Shown here: positions 45,540 to 54,497 of the stretch, piece by piece | Layout: the number at the start of each line of letters is the position of its first letter | Position numbering within the stretch: position 1 is the stretch's first letter | Source: Streptomyces sp. NBC_00820 | Lineage (GTDB): Bacteria > Actinomycetota > Actinomycetes > Streptomycetales > Streptomycetaceae | Assembly (NCBI RefSeq): GCF_036347055.1 | Contig: NZ_CP108882.1 | Location: 806,001-870,000, forward strand | Length of the DNA stretch: 64,000 nt | Direction of reading: 5' to 3' | Translations under genes and position numbers: made by a program | Notes under the pieces: model-generated | Seen by the model: the letters and a program-made list of their open reading frames with translations, nothing else | Told to the model about the DNA's origin: nothing | The model's database searches: none

Positions 45540-45980
45540 TCAGGCCGTCAGCGTCGCCCACACCGCCTTGCCACCGGTCAGCCTCGAACGGTCGACGCCC
45601 CAGGAGTCGGCGAGGTACTCGACGAGCAGCAGCCCCCGACCGCCCTCGTCGTCGGGCCCGGGGTCGCGCCGGGTCAGGCCGCAACCGGAGTAGTCGTGGT
45701 CGTGCACCTCGATGCGCAGGCATCCGGCGGTGACGAAGCCCATGCCGCACAGGATCCGCACGCTCGACGTGTGCCGGACGGCGTTGGCGGCCAGTTCGGA
45801 CACCAGGAGCACGGCGTCCGCGCACAGTTCGCCGGACAGCCCCCATCCGCCCAGCCGGGTCCTCATCAAGCGGCGGGCCACTCTGACGCTGGGGCGGTAA
45901 GAGGGCAGTTCGATCCAGTGCGCCTGATCGGGGTCGGCGACGTCCAGCAGCTCGGGAGCGGAGGTCGTGTGGGGGGACAC
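45540..45980 (-). CDS. RsbW-like anti-sigma/ATP-binding protein
   Basis: The 146-residue protein is a GHKL ATPase of the anti-sigma type: SVRVARRLMRTRLGGWGL, then ADAVLLVSELAANAVRHTSS, LRIEVHDHD and GGRGLLLVEYLADSWG. In Streptomyces such proteins occur in WhiJ/AbaA-type clusters. The GTG at 45980 has GGAAGG upstream; longer frames upstream look non-coding. It is convergent with the SpoIIE gene. Confidence 0.85.
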   Translation of the reverse strand: MSPHTTSAPELLDVADPDQAHWIELPSYRPSVRVARRLMRTRLGGWGLSGELCADAVLLVSELAANAVRHTSSVRILCGMGFVTAGCLRIEVHDHDYSGCGLTRRDPGPDDEGGRGLLLVEYLADSWGVDRSRLTGGKAVWATLTA

Positions 45981-46217
45981 GGTGGTTGCCTTCCGTGAGG
46001 CGGACGCAGTCGCAGGAGGGCCGGAAGTGCACAACTGCCCAGTAACTAAGCGACGTTGCCCGTGATCGTGGATGCGATGCACGCAAATAACTATGCGCGC
46101 ATCGGGGTTCACCCTGCAACCGACTCCCTGATAATTTCAGCGAGCCGGTTTCGGCCTGGTGGCTTCATCAAGTGACTGTCACACTCGTACTGATGACCGC
46201 CCCTCAGGAGGTAGGGA

Positions 46218-47093
46218 GTGAGCGAAGGCCGTTCGAACGCGGGCAGCACCAGTGCGCCCACCGTTCTGCGGATGGTCCTGGGTCGAAGGCTGCAGGAACG
46301 GCGGCAGGAAGCGGGCGCGTCCCTGGAGGACGCGGCACGGGCGCTTCGGGTCACGTCACTGACCATCCGCCGCCTGGAGAAGGCGGAGGTGGCGCTCAAA
46401 CCCCTCTACGTGGAGAAACTGCTCGAGACCTACGGCGCCGACCGGCAGGAGAGGGACGAGTTCGTCGCCTTCGCCGAGCGGGCCAACGAGCCGGGCTGGT
46501 GGCACACCTACCGCGATGTGCTGCCGACCTGGTTCAGCGCGTACGTGAGCCTGGAGACCGGGGCGAGGATCCTGCGCACCTACGAGCCGCACTACGCGAC
46601 GGGCCTGCTGCAGACCCACCAGTACGCGCGCGCCGTACTCGGCGGCGGCTTCCCGAACGACAGCGACGACGACCTCGGGCGGCGCGTGGACCTGCGGCTG
46701 CGCCGCCAGGCCCTGCTGGAGAAACCCGACGCGCCCACGCTGTGGGTCGTGCTGGAGGAGGCCGTCCTGCACCGGGTGGTCGGCGGCCCCGAGGTGATGC
46801 GGGAGCAGATCGAACGGCTCCTGGAGGTCTCGGAGCTGGAGCACGTCAGCGTCGACGTCGTCCCGTTCACCGCCGGCGCCCACGTGGGCGCGTGCGCCCC
46901 GTTCACCTACTTCCGGTTCGCGGAGCCCGAGCTTCCGGACGTCGTCTACAGCGAGATCCTCTCCGGCGCGATGTACCTGGACCAGCGTTCCGACGTCGTC
47001 GCCCATCTCGAGGCGCACAACCGCATGTCCCTGCTGACCTCTGACGCGCACAGCCGGGCGCTCCTGAACCACATGCGCAAGGAGTACTCATGA
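46218..47093 (+). CDS. WhiJ-like XRE regulator with Scr1/DUF5753 domain
   Basis: The 291-residue protein has an N-terminal XRE HTH (LGRRLQERRQEAGASLEDAA, ALRVTSLTIRRLEKAEVAL) and a C-terminal DUF5753 domain (FSAYVSLETGARILRTYEPH, then YATGLLQTHQYARAVLGG). These regulators work with small DUF397 proteins to control development or antibiotic production. AGGAGGTAGGGA precedes the GTG. The stop overlaps the DUF397 gene start by four bases. Confidence 0.92.
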   Translation: MSEGRSNAGSTSAPTVLRMVLGRRLQERRQEAGASLEDAARALRVTSLTIRRLEKAEVALKPLYVEKLLETYGADRQERDEFVAFAERANEPGWWHTYRDVLPTWFSAYVSLETGARILRTYEPHYATGLLQTHQYARAVLGGGFPNDSDDDLGRRVDLRLRRQALLEKPDAPTLWVVLEEAVLHRVVGGPEVMREQIERLLEVSELEHVSVDVVPFTAGAHVGACAPFTYFRFAEPELPDVVYSEILSGAMYLDQRSDVVAHLEAHNRMSLLTSDAHSRALLNHMRKEYS

Positions 47094-47350
47094 CCATCAT
47101 CGACGGCAGTGTCTATCGCGTTTACAACGGTATGCCGGCGTCGGACCTCGGTGAGCAGGGCTGGGAGTCTCCCTGGAGCGGCCCCAACGGCGGCCAGTGC
47201 GTGCAGACGAAGCAGCTCGCCGACGGCCGGGTCGCGCTGCGGCAGTCGACCGATCCCGCCGGCCCCGCGCTGATCTACACCCCGGAGGAGATAACCGCGT
47301 TCGTCACGGGGGTCAAGCAGGGCCTCGCCGACCATCTGACCACCGGATGA
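47090..47350 (+). CDS. DUF397 protein
   Basis: The 86-residue protein is a DUF397 member, with the core GWESPWSGPNGGQCVQTKQL followed by VALRQSTDP and the end EITAFVTGVKQGL. It is co-translated with the upstream XRE regulator (ATGA overlap) and presumably binds it. The N-terminal 20 residues (SVYRVYNGMPASDLGE) extend the usual domain. Confidence 0.9.
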   Translation: MTIIDGSVYRVYNGMPASDLGEQGWESPWSGPNGGQCVQTKQLADGRVALRQSTDPAGPALIYTPEEITAFVTGVKQGLADHLTTG

Positions 47351-47384
47351 CTTCTCCCCAACGGACACACCGAACAGGGACAGG

Positions 47385-48191
47385 ATGACGAACTCACAGG
47401 CACCGCGGGACATCGACACCAGCAGGCCCCACTCCGCCCGCATGTACGACTACTACCTCGGCGGCAAGGACCACTTCGCGGCAGACAGGCAGGCCGCCGA
47501 GACCGTGGCGTCGGCCTACCCGGGCATCTTCGTCTGCGCCCGTGAGAACCGCGCCTTCATGCACCGCGCCACCCGCGTCCTCGCGCGGGAGCACGGCATC
47601 CGGCAGTGGCTCGACATAGGCACCGGCATTCCCACCGAACCGAACCTGCACCAGGTGGCCCAGTCCGTGGTCGCCGACGCACGGGTGGTGTACGCCGACC
47701 ACGACCCGCTCGTCCTCAAGTACGCCGAGCGTCTGATGCGCGGCACCGCGGAGGGCCGCACCATCTACCTCGAAGCGGACGTCAACGACCCGCAGACTCT
47801 GCTCGACGCCCCCGAGCCGGCCGAGATCCTGGACCTCGGCCGGCCGGTGGCCCTGTCCCTCAACGCCCTGATGCACTTCGTGCCGGACGCCCAGGACCCC
47901 TACGGCATCGTCAGCCGCCTGCTGGACGCCCTGCCCTCGGGCAGCGCGCTCGCCCTGAGCCACTGCACGCCCGACTTCGACCCTCCCACCTGGCGGAAGG
48001 TCGCCGCCATCTACGACGACGCCGGAACTCCGGTGCGGTTCCGCTCGCGCGCCGAGGTGGCGCGTTTCTTCGACGGGCTCGAACTGCTCGACCCCGGCGT
48101 CTCCGTCGGCCACCGCTGGCGCCCGGACACCGAACCGACCGCCACCGACGCGGAGGTCAGCCTGTGGACCGGGGTGGGCATCAAGCCGTGA
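47385..48191 (+). CDS. S-adenosylmethionine-dependent methyltransferase (PF04672 family), copy 2
   Basis: The 268-residue protein has the same pattern as copy 1 at 43108: ARMYDYYLGGKDHFAADRQA, QWLDIGTGIPTEPNLHQVAQ, RVVYADHDPLVLKYAERLM and LSLNALMHFVPD. It begins 35 bases after the DUF397 gene and is probably the third gene of that operon, which ties the methyltransferase to the XRE-DUF397 switch. Confidence 0.9.
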   Translation: MTNSQAPRDIDTSRPHSARMYDYYLGGKDHFAADRQAAETVASAYPGIFVCARENRAFMHRATRVLAREHGIRQWLDIGTGIPTEPNLHQVAQSVVADARVVYADHDPLVLKYAERLMRGTAEGRTIYLEADVNDPQTLLDAPEPAEILDLGRPVALSLNALMHFVPDAQDPYGIVSRLLDALPSGSALALSHCTPDFDPPTWRKVAAIYDDAGTPVRFRSRAEVARFFDGLELLDPGVSVGHRWRPDTEPTATDAEVSLWTGVGIKP

Positions 48192-48556
48192 CGCACACGC
48201 GCGGGGCCCTTCCCGGGCCTCCTGCCGCGTCCTCGCCTCCCCGAAGCCCTCGCACGGCCCCCACCACGGCCGCCGCGAGGGCTTCGGCTGCTCCTGGTCG
48301 GGGCTTCCTGTCCCCCCGCGCCGCCGGTCCAGGCCCTCTTCGACGCGCCGGCCGTAGGGGCTGTGGGGCCGCGGGGGCCGAAAGGGCCGTAGGGGCCGTA
48401 GGGGCCGTAGGGGCCGTAGGGGCCGTAGGGGCCGTAGGGGCCGTAGGGGCCGTAGGGGCCGTAGGGGTCCGTAAGGGCCGTAGGGGTCCGTAAGGGCCGT
48501 AAGGGCCGTAAGGGCCGTAAGGGTCCGTAAGGGCCGTAGGTGTCCGTAAGGGCCGG
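48192..48556. other. Intergenic region dominated by a minisatellite
   Basis: The first 150 bases have no feature; the remainder is the 9-bp tandem repeat listed next. No gene is supported. Confidence 0.6.
48382..48552. repeat. 9-bp minisatellite (AGGGGCCGT)n
   Basis: About 18 units of AGGGGCCGT or AAGGGCCGT follow one another, with a few 10-base AGGGGTCCGT variants in the second half. It lies between two gene 3' ends and so is not translated. Unit length and lack of spacers exclude a CRISPR array. Confidence 0.9.
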
Positions 48557-49825
48557 TCAGGTGTGGCTCGGTGCCGGATGCGGCTCGGAGAGGCGCGCTG
48601 CCGTGCGGCGGGGAAGCAGGAACGGGGTGGCCAGCAGGAGCACACCGGCCACGCCGATGGCCGTACGCGGACCGAGCAGCCCGCCCAGTACGCCCCAGAC
48701 GGCAGTCAGGAGCGCGGTCGAGGCCTTGGTCGTCACCGCCCAGGCGGACAGCGTGCGGGCCACCCGGTCGGTCGCGGTGCGCTCGAGGCGGAAGGTGGCG
48801 TAGACGGGGTTGAAGATCCCGCAGAAGAAGATGAGACCGAGTTCGACACCGATCACCAGCAGCAGCCCTCCGGTACCGGGCCCCACGAAGGCCAGGCCGA
48901 CGGGCCAGAGCGCGCGCAGGGCCCCGACCACGACCAGGACCTGGTGTCGGCCGTACCGCGTGACAAGCGGCTGGGCCAGCCGCGAGCCGAGCAGGCCGCC
49001 GATCGAGGGCGCGGCGAAGGCAAGGCCGTACTGCCACGGTGCGAACCCGAACCGGCCGAGCATCAGGACGGCCAGCAGCGGCTGGGCGGCCATCACCAGG
49101 CCGTTGAACAAGGCGGTGTTGAAGAACAGCGGACGCAGCGTCGCGTCGGCGAGGATGTACCGCCATCCGTCGAGCAGGTCCCGGGCCCGCATGCGCGCGA
49201 CCTCCTGGTGCTCGGACCGCGGCTCGTGCCCGCCCGTCGCACGGATGCCCAGGGCCGAGAGCAGGTAGCTGACCGCGTCCGCCACCACCGTCGCCACGGG
49301 ACCGAGGAGCCCGATCGCCGCGCCGCCCAGCGGCGGTCCGATGATCGTGGTCGTCCAGGCCGTGGACTCGAACCGGGCATTGGCGACGAGCAGGTCCTCG
49401 GCCGGCAGCAGCGTCTTCAGGTACGCGCCGGAGCCGGCGCGGAAGGTGATGTCGGCCGCCGCGACGACGACCGAGACCAGCAGGAGCTGAAGGAAGGTGA
49501 GCACGCCGAGCGCGAACGCGACGGGGATCGTCAGCAGCGCGGCGCACCGCACCAGGTCCATCGCGATCAGCACCGGGCGCTTACGGCGGAACTCCACCCA
49601 CGGGCCGAGCGGCACCGCCACGGCCGCGCCCACCGCAGCCCCCACGGAGGCGAGCGCGGCGACCTCGGCCGGTCCGGCGTGCAGCACCCGGACGGCGATC
49701 AGCGGGAAGGCGCCGAAGGCGAGCCACGTACCGAGCGCGCTGGTCCCGTACGCGGCCCACAGCCACCCGAACCGCCGCCCCAGCCGCCGTCCGGGCAGCT
49801 GCCCCAGCCGGTGCCCGCTCCTCAT
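48557..49825 (-). CDS. MFS transporter
   Basis: The 422-residue protein has 12 likely membrane segments in the EntS/MefA-like exporter pattern: GWLWAAYGTSALGTWLAFGA at the start, VPLGPWVEFRRKRPVLIAMD in the conserved cytoplasmic loop, and a hydrophilic middle loop after ATGGHEPRSEHQEV. It probably exports a drug or siderophore. It is divergent from a LysR gene, whose operator palindrome lies in the shared 133-base spacer. Confidence 0.87.
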   Translation of the reverse strand: MRSGHRLGQLPGRRLGRRFGWLWAAYGTSALGTWLAFGAFPLIAVRVLHAGPAEVAALASVGAAVGAAVAVPLGPWVEFRRKRPVLIAMDLVRCAALLTIPVAFALGVLTFLQLLLVSVVVAAADITFRAGSGAYLKTLLPAEDLLVANARFESTAWTTTIIGPPLGGAAIGLLGPVATVVADAVSYLLSALGIRATGGHEPRSEHQEVARMRARDLLDGWRYILADATLRPLFFNTALFNGLVMAAQPLLAVLMLGRFGFAPWQYGLAFAAPSIGGLLGSRLAQPLVTRYGRHQVLVVVGALRALWPVGLAFVGPGTGGLLLVIGVELGLIFFCGIFNPVYATFRLERTATDRVARTLSAWAVTTKASTALLTAVWGVLGGLLGPRTAIGVAGVLLLATPFLLPRRTAARLSEPHPAPSHT

Positions 49826-49922
49826 ACCCGACGCTCCTCGCCACTCACCCGCACAACCGATCCGCGATCGGAAGCATCAAAGCGAGCACCCTACCCAGGG
49901 ATCAAACAACCGCGGGACCGTC

Positions 49923-49945
49923 GGCCACAACCATCGGTTGTGGCC
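49923..49945. promoter_or_regulatory. Perfect 10-bp palindrome in the MFS/LysR spacer
   Basis: GGCCACAACC (49923-49932), ATC, GGTTGTGGCC (49936-49945). It lies 13 bases before the LysR ATG and about 100 bases before the MFS start, so it is a good candidate for LysR autoregulation and for control of the transporter. Confidence 0.6.
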
Positions 49946-49958
49946 ATAGGGTGTCGGC

Positions 49959-50894
49959 ATGGACCTCGACACCGTCCGGACCTTCGTGGCCGCCGCCGAC
50001 GCGGGCCAGTTCCAGGAGGTCGCCGCCGAGCTGGCCATCACCCAGCAGGCCGTCTCCAAGCGCGTCGCAGCGCTGGAGCGCAACCTCGGCGTACGGCTGT
50101 TCAACCGCACCCCGCGCGGCGCCGAGCTCACCATCGACGGGCAGGCGTTCCTGCCCCACGCGCGCGAGCTGCTGCGCGTCGCCGAGCGCGCGGTCGCGTC
50201 CGTGCGGCCCGGCCGCCGTCCGCTGCGCATCGACGTGATCGCCTCGCGCGGCGCGGCGGCGGGCCTGATGCGTGGCTTCCACCGCGCGCACCCCGAGATC
50301 GAACTCGACGTGGTGATGCTGCTCGACATCGAGACGGCCGTCGCCGCCATCCGGTCCGGTGAGATCGACGCGTCCTTCCGTGCCGTCGCCGCGCCCGGCC
50401 GCCCTCTCCCCGAGGACTTCGAGTCCGTACGGGTGCTCGACGAGCCGCTCCAGCTCCTCACCGGCCCCGCCCACGCGCTGGCGGGCGCCCGGTCGGTGAC
50501 CGTCGCCCAGCTCGCCGGGCACCGGATCTGGATGCCCGGCATCGTCCCCGGTACCGAGTGGGCCGCCTACTACGACGACCTCGTCGCCGAGTTCGGCCTC
50601 ACCATCGAGGCGACCGGACCCAACTTCGGCTCCGACGCGCTCCTCGACACCGTCGCCGACACCCCGGCCCTGGCCACCTTCATGGGCGAGCACACCCGCC
50701 TCGTCTGGCCCGCGGACCACGGCCTGCGCCGCATCCCGGTCACCGACCCGACGCCGGTCTACCCGCACTCGCTCCTCTGGCACCGCGACAACCCCCACCC
50801 GGCACTGGCCACCCTCCGCGCCCACCTCGCCACCACGACGGCCGCCCACGACGCCCCCGGAACCTGGGTGCCGAACTGGGTGATTCCGCGCTGA
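49959..50894 (+). CDS. LysR-family regulator
   Basis: The 311-residue protein has a LysR HTH (MDLDTVRTFVAAADAGQFQE, then LAITQQAVSKRVAALERNLG) and a substrate-binding domain (LRIDVIASRGAAAGLMRGFH, then IASFRAVAAPG-type strands). The divergent MFS gene is its probable target. Confidence 0.92.
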   Translation: MDLDTVRTFVAAADAGQFQEVAAELAITQQAVSKRVAALERNLGVRLFNRTPRGAELTIDGQAFLPHARELLRVAERAVASVRPGRRPLRIDVIASRGAAAGLMRGFHRAHPEIELDVVMLLDIETAVAAIRSGEIDASFRAVAAPGRPLPEDFESVRVLDEPLQLLTGPAHALAGARSVTVAQLAGHRIWMPGIVPGTEWAAYYDDLVAEFGLTIEATGPNFGSDALLDTVADTPALATFMGEHTRLVWPADHGLRRIPVTDPTPVYPHSLLWHRDNPHPALATLRAHLATTTAAHDAPGTWVPNWVIPR

Positions 50895-51340
50895 AAGCGG
50901 CCTCCTCCGCGATCAGCACGACCGGATCAACGGAGGCGACGCATCCCTGAAGCAGGGTGCGTGGCCTGCTCACCGAACTCGGCATCCCGGCCTCCACCTG
51001 ACCGCCGCGCCCGGCGTCACCGCCCACGCGTCCGCGCACTCACGGTGCGGGGCGGCCGGACCGACGGGTGGGCCGGTGGGCGGTGACCGGTGGGCCGGTG
51101 GGCCGGTGGGCCGGTGGGCCGGTGGGCCGGTGGGCCGGTGGGCCGGTGGGCCGGTGGCCGACTCTGACCGGCCCTGGCCGCTGCAGCGGAACGGCCTCCG
51201 TGGCGCGGCGCGGACTCTCGGGGACCGTATGCGCGGGCAGCCTGGCACGTGGCACGATGACGGCTGGTCGGATCGACAGGCCGATGCCGCGTAGGCATCC
51301 GCTGGGACGCGTGCAGAGTGACGGGGCGGAGAGCTGAGAC
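50895..51340. other. Intergenic region with 8-bp minisatellite
   Basis: About 446 bases without a supported gene. The centre is the tandem repeat at 51068-51159; the rest has no visible feature. Confidence 0.55.
51068..51159. repeat. 8-bp minisatellite (GGTGGGCC)n
   Basis: Roughly 10-11 copies of GGTGGGCC, interrupted once by GGTGACC, lie between the LysR gene and the repeat-protein gene. Confidence 0.88.
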
Positions 51341-52735
51341 GTGGTCGCCTTCTACTCCTCCGCGCTGGACGGAGTCGCCGCCAACCCGGCCCTTCCCACA
51401 CCGCTGCTGCTGCGGCTGATCGCCTTCGACGGCGGGGGCCAAGGGCCGCCCTTCCAAGCCCTCCACCGGCCGGGACTGCCCGAGCCGGCCGTGGCGGCTG
51501 TCCTCACCCACCCGATCGTGGACACCCGAGTCCACTTCGCGACGAGCGGCCAGGCGGACGCCGGGCAGCGGGCCCGACTCGCGGACGACCCGTCGCCCGA
51601 GGTGCGGGCCGCCGTCGCGGTCGGGCCCGAGTGGACTCACGATCCCCGGACGAAGGTCGGTCCGCTGCCGGACGCCGTGTGCCGACGGCTCCTCGACGAC
51701 CCCGAACCGGCCGTACGGAGCGCGCTGTTGCACTCCCGCCACTTGGCGCCGTCCTTCCTCGTCTCCCTGGTCCGGCATCCCGATCCGGCCGCACGACGTG
51801 CCGCCCTGCGCGTCTGGGACGAACTGACGGCGGACGAGCGGGCCACACTGCTCGATGATCCCGACCGTGAGGTACGACGGCCGGCCGAGCTGTGCGCGTG
51901 TCCTCACGACGCGCGGCTCACAGCGGCGCTGCTCCGCGACCCCGCCGTCCGGCCCGAGGCGCTGCGCCGCGGGCTGCTCGGCCGCGCGGACGCCGAGGGG
52001 CTCCTCGCCGAGGGCGTCCACCTGGTCGAACTCGCCGGCAATCCGTCCCTGCCCGCCGACCTCGTGGACCGTCTCGCCGTCGGCCCCGACGACGAGGTGC
52101 GGCTCGCCGTGTCCCTCCGCCCCGAGCTGTCCGAGGCCCGGCGCGCCGCGATCGACTTCACGGTGGCTCCGCACGTAACGAAAGACGTGGACTGGGTGGC
52201 GGCCGGTATCGACGATCCGGACGTGCTGCGCCGGGCCGCGACCTCCGCCCATCCGCTGCTGCGTCGCGCCGCGGCCCGCAGCCCTCATCTGCCGGCCGGT
52301 CTGCTGCGGCTTCTGGCCGCGGACGAGGACGTCATCGTGCGTACCCACCTGGCCGTCCATCACCGTGACACCCCAGAGGAGGTCCTGATGAGCGTGTACG
52401 CGCGGCTCGGCGGGACGTTCTCCGCCTGGATGGCGACCGGCCACCCCCGCTTCCCCCGCGAAGGGCTGGCCGCCCGCTATGCGGACCATCCGGAGGGGAC
52501 CTACCGGCAGTTGGCAGTCCGCGACCCCGCCGCGAGCCCCGATCTGATCGAGCGGCTCAGCCACGACCCGGTCGTGTGGACTCGCCAGGCGGCGACCCGC
52601 GACCCACGCCTACCGCTCCCCCGGCTCCTCGAGGCCCTCACCGTGCCCGAGCTGGCCTCCAGCGCGGGGGCCAATCCGGCCCTTCCCCCAGGAGAGATGG
52701 CCGGGGTCATGGACAAGGCCGGGGTGCCCGCATGA
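51341..52735 (+). CDS. LRV/HEAT-like leucine-rich repeat protein
   Basis: The 464-residue soluble protein is built from about 24-residue helical repeats with a recurring NPALPTPLLLRLI / DPEPAVRSALL / NPSLPADLVDRLA pattern, spread over the whole length. This is typical of leucine-rich-variant and HEAT-like alpha solenoids, which act as binding scaffolds. No enzyme domain or signal peptide is seen. GGAGAG precedes the GTG start. The partner is unknown. Confidence 0.75.
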   Translation: MVAFYSSALDGVAANPALPTPLLLRLIAFDGGGQGPPFQALHRPGLPEPAVAAVLTHPIVDTRVHFATSGQADAGQRARLADDPSPEVRAAVAVGPEWTHDPRTKVGPLPDAVCRRLLDDPEPAVRSALLHSRHLAPSFLVSLVRHPDPAARRAALRVWDELTADERATLLDDPDREVRRPAELCACPHDARLTAALLRDPAVRPEALRRGLLGRADAEGLLAEGVHLVELAGNPSLPADLVDRLAVGPDDEVRLAVSLRPELSEARRAAIDFTVAPHVTKDVDWVAAGIDDPDVLRRAATSAHPLLRRAAARSPHLPAGLLRLLAADEDVIVRTHLAVHHRDTPEEVLMSVYARLGGTFSAWMATGHPRFPREGLAARYADHPEGTYRQLAVRDPAASPDLIERLSHDPVVWTRQAATRDPRLPLPRLLEALTVPELASSAGANPALPPGEMAGVMDKAGVPA

Positions 52736-52937
52736 CGGCACGGTTCAAGCGGCACAGCCCGCACCGAACCGGCATCGAGCGGAAAGGACCTCCACGTCCT
52801 CACGCCCGGCATCCGACGGCTACGGGCGATACAGTGCGCAGGTCCTGGGTGTCGCCGTTACCTTCACCGCGCTGAATCCGGGCAGTTCGTCATGCCCAAG
52901 GGGCATCCCGCGAAGATCAGGCGATGGTCCCACTTCG

Positions 52938-53693
52938 ATGACCGAAGAGTCGGGCGGCATGAGGAACTCCGTGACGAACAGCACGGCGATGCACCCTGGC
53001 CGGATACCCGGCTACGACGGCGGCCCCTTCACTCACCGCCCCGAACTCCTGGACGAGAGCCTGTTCTGGCTCGGCCACCTGCACAACTGCGCCCAGAGCG
53101 AGGACGCCGAGGAACTACTGCTCGGCGAGGACGCCGAGGACGCAGCGGACTTCCAGCGCCAGTTGCTGGAAGGGGACGACTGGCCCGTGTTCACCGTCCC
53201 GCTCGTCGGCGGCCACCGCCTGTACGTGGTGTACCGCGCCTTCGAGGAGGACGAAGGCATCGACTACCTCCTGCACCACCTCGATCGGGACCACACCGAA
53301 CATCTCGCCCAGGACGAAGGGCACTTCATGGGCCCCGCCCTTTCCTGGGCCGAGCTGACCGCCGCAGCGGACAACGGCCTGCCCGGCGGCAGCACCGCTG
53401 ATCCGCACGCCCGGCTGCTGCTCCTGCTGCCCGCGTTCGGCGATGACGCCGTACCCGATGACGCCGTCGACCGCCTGGCGGCAGCACTACGCGCCCGCAC
53501 TCAGGTCGAGGCCCCCGATCGGCTCGCCGCCGCCCTGCTCGAAGACCAGGGGTCGTGCGGTCCGGTGCGCTGGACCACAACCGGGCATGGCTACTGGATC
53601 AACGACGGCGGGCTGTCCTTCCGCAACCCCGCCAACCGCTTCGCCTGGCCTGCCGCACGCCTGGCGCGTGTGAGTGCCGCACTGGCCCCCTGA
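52938..53693 (+). CDS. Hypothetical acidic protein
   Basis: The 251-residue protein is strongly acidic (for example EDAEELLLGEDAEDAADFQR) and I recognise no family. A conserved-looking middle has LVGGHRLYVVYRAFEEDEGI and a late GHGYWINDGGLSFRNPANRF. Such proteins in Streptomyces are sometimes immunity-like. The start is uncertain: ATGs at 52938, 52959 and 52989 are in frame, and none has a good ribosome-binding site. Confidence 0.5.
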   Translation: MTEESGGMRNSVTNSTAMHPGRIPGYDGGPFTHRPELLDESLFWLGHLHNCAQSEDAEELLLGEDAEDAADFQRQLLEGDDWPVFTVPLVGGHRLYVVYRAFEEDEGIDYLLHHLDRDHTEHLAQDEGHFMGPALSWAELTAAADNGLPGGSTADPHARLLLLLPAFGDDAVPDDAVDRLAAALRARTQVEAPDRLAAALLEDQGSCGPVRWTTTGHGYWINDGGLSFRNPANRFAWPAARLARVSAALAP

Positions 53694-53883
53694 TCCGCAC
53701 AGCCGAGCAAAGCAGCCGGAGGCCGACGGGGGCGATCCTGCGGTGTCTGGTGTGATCACGACTGATGGCGATTCGTGAAAACGGCCGGGGTCGCTCCTCG
53801 CCCCGTTTGGTTGGTTCTTGATGTATGCGGGGAGGTTGGGGAGCCAAGAGCGGGCCTTGATCACCTGTGGCTAAGTTGGGGCC

Positions 53884-54363
53884 ATGACTGGTGACTGGAG
53901 GTTGGATCGGATCGGGGCTGCTCTGCGAGGTGAGAACCCGACCGTGCTGCGGCGGCTTGAGTCGGGGTTCGCGGTGATCGGCGACGTTCAGTTCCTGCCG
54001 GGTTACTCGGTTCTCCTCGTGGACGAACCAGGTGTTCAGCGGTTGTCTGGTCTGCCGACGGCGAGGCGGTTGTCGTTTCTGTCCGACATGGACCGGCTCG
54101 GAGAAGCCGTGGAGCGCGTCTGCCGACGCCTGGACCCCGGCTTCCGCCGGGTCAACCTGGAGATTCTGGGGAACACCGACCCGTTCCTGCATGCCCACGT
54201 CTGGCCGCGGTTCGAGTGGGAGCCGGCCGAGCTGGTGGGCAAGCCTGTGTGGCTGTATCCGGGTGACCGGTGGAGTGACGAGAGGTTCAGGCTGGGGCCG
54301 CAGCATGATGTGCTGCGGGACGGGATCGGAACCGAACTGGATCGGTTGCGTTCGCTGGGCTGA
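53884..54363 (+). CDS. HIT-family hydrolase
   Basis: The 159-residue protein has the HIT active-site strand as His103-x-His105-x-Trp107 (LHAHVWPRFEWEP), the variant without the third histidine seen in some diadenosine-polyphosphate hydrolases. GDVQFLPGYSVLL precedes it as the nucleotide-binding part. It may hydrolyse AppppA-like or nucleotidyl compounds. Confidence 0.85.
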   Translation: MTGDWRLDRIGAALRGENPTVLRRLESGFAVIGDVQFLPGYSVLLVDEPGVQRLSGLPTARRLSFLSDMDRLGEAVERVCRRLDPGFRRVNLEILGNTDPFLHAHVWPRFEWEPAELVGKPVWLYPGDRWSDERFRLGPQHDVLRDGIGTELDRLRSLG

Positions 54364-54497
54364 CGGCGTGAGCCCGCCGACCGTCCGATCTCGCTCCGGG
54401 AAAGGGCCGTTCATGAGAGTGGCCGACCTTCTCGGCGTAGGGTCGGTGCCGTACGTGGGATTGCCGAAGCCCTGGTTCGGGCACCGAGGAGTCGTCG

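Noticed and set aside
48382..48552. Possible CRISPR array
   Set aside because: Units are 9-10 bases and directly adjacent, with no spacers and no cas genes nearby.
48181..48645. A minus-strand frame with PYGPYG repeats, collagen-like
   Set aside because: It is just the translation of the minisatellite; there is no start signal or conserved context.
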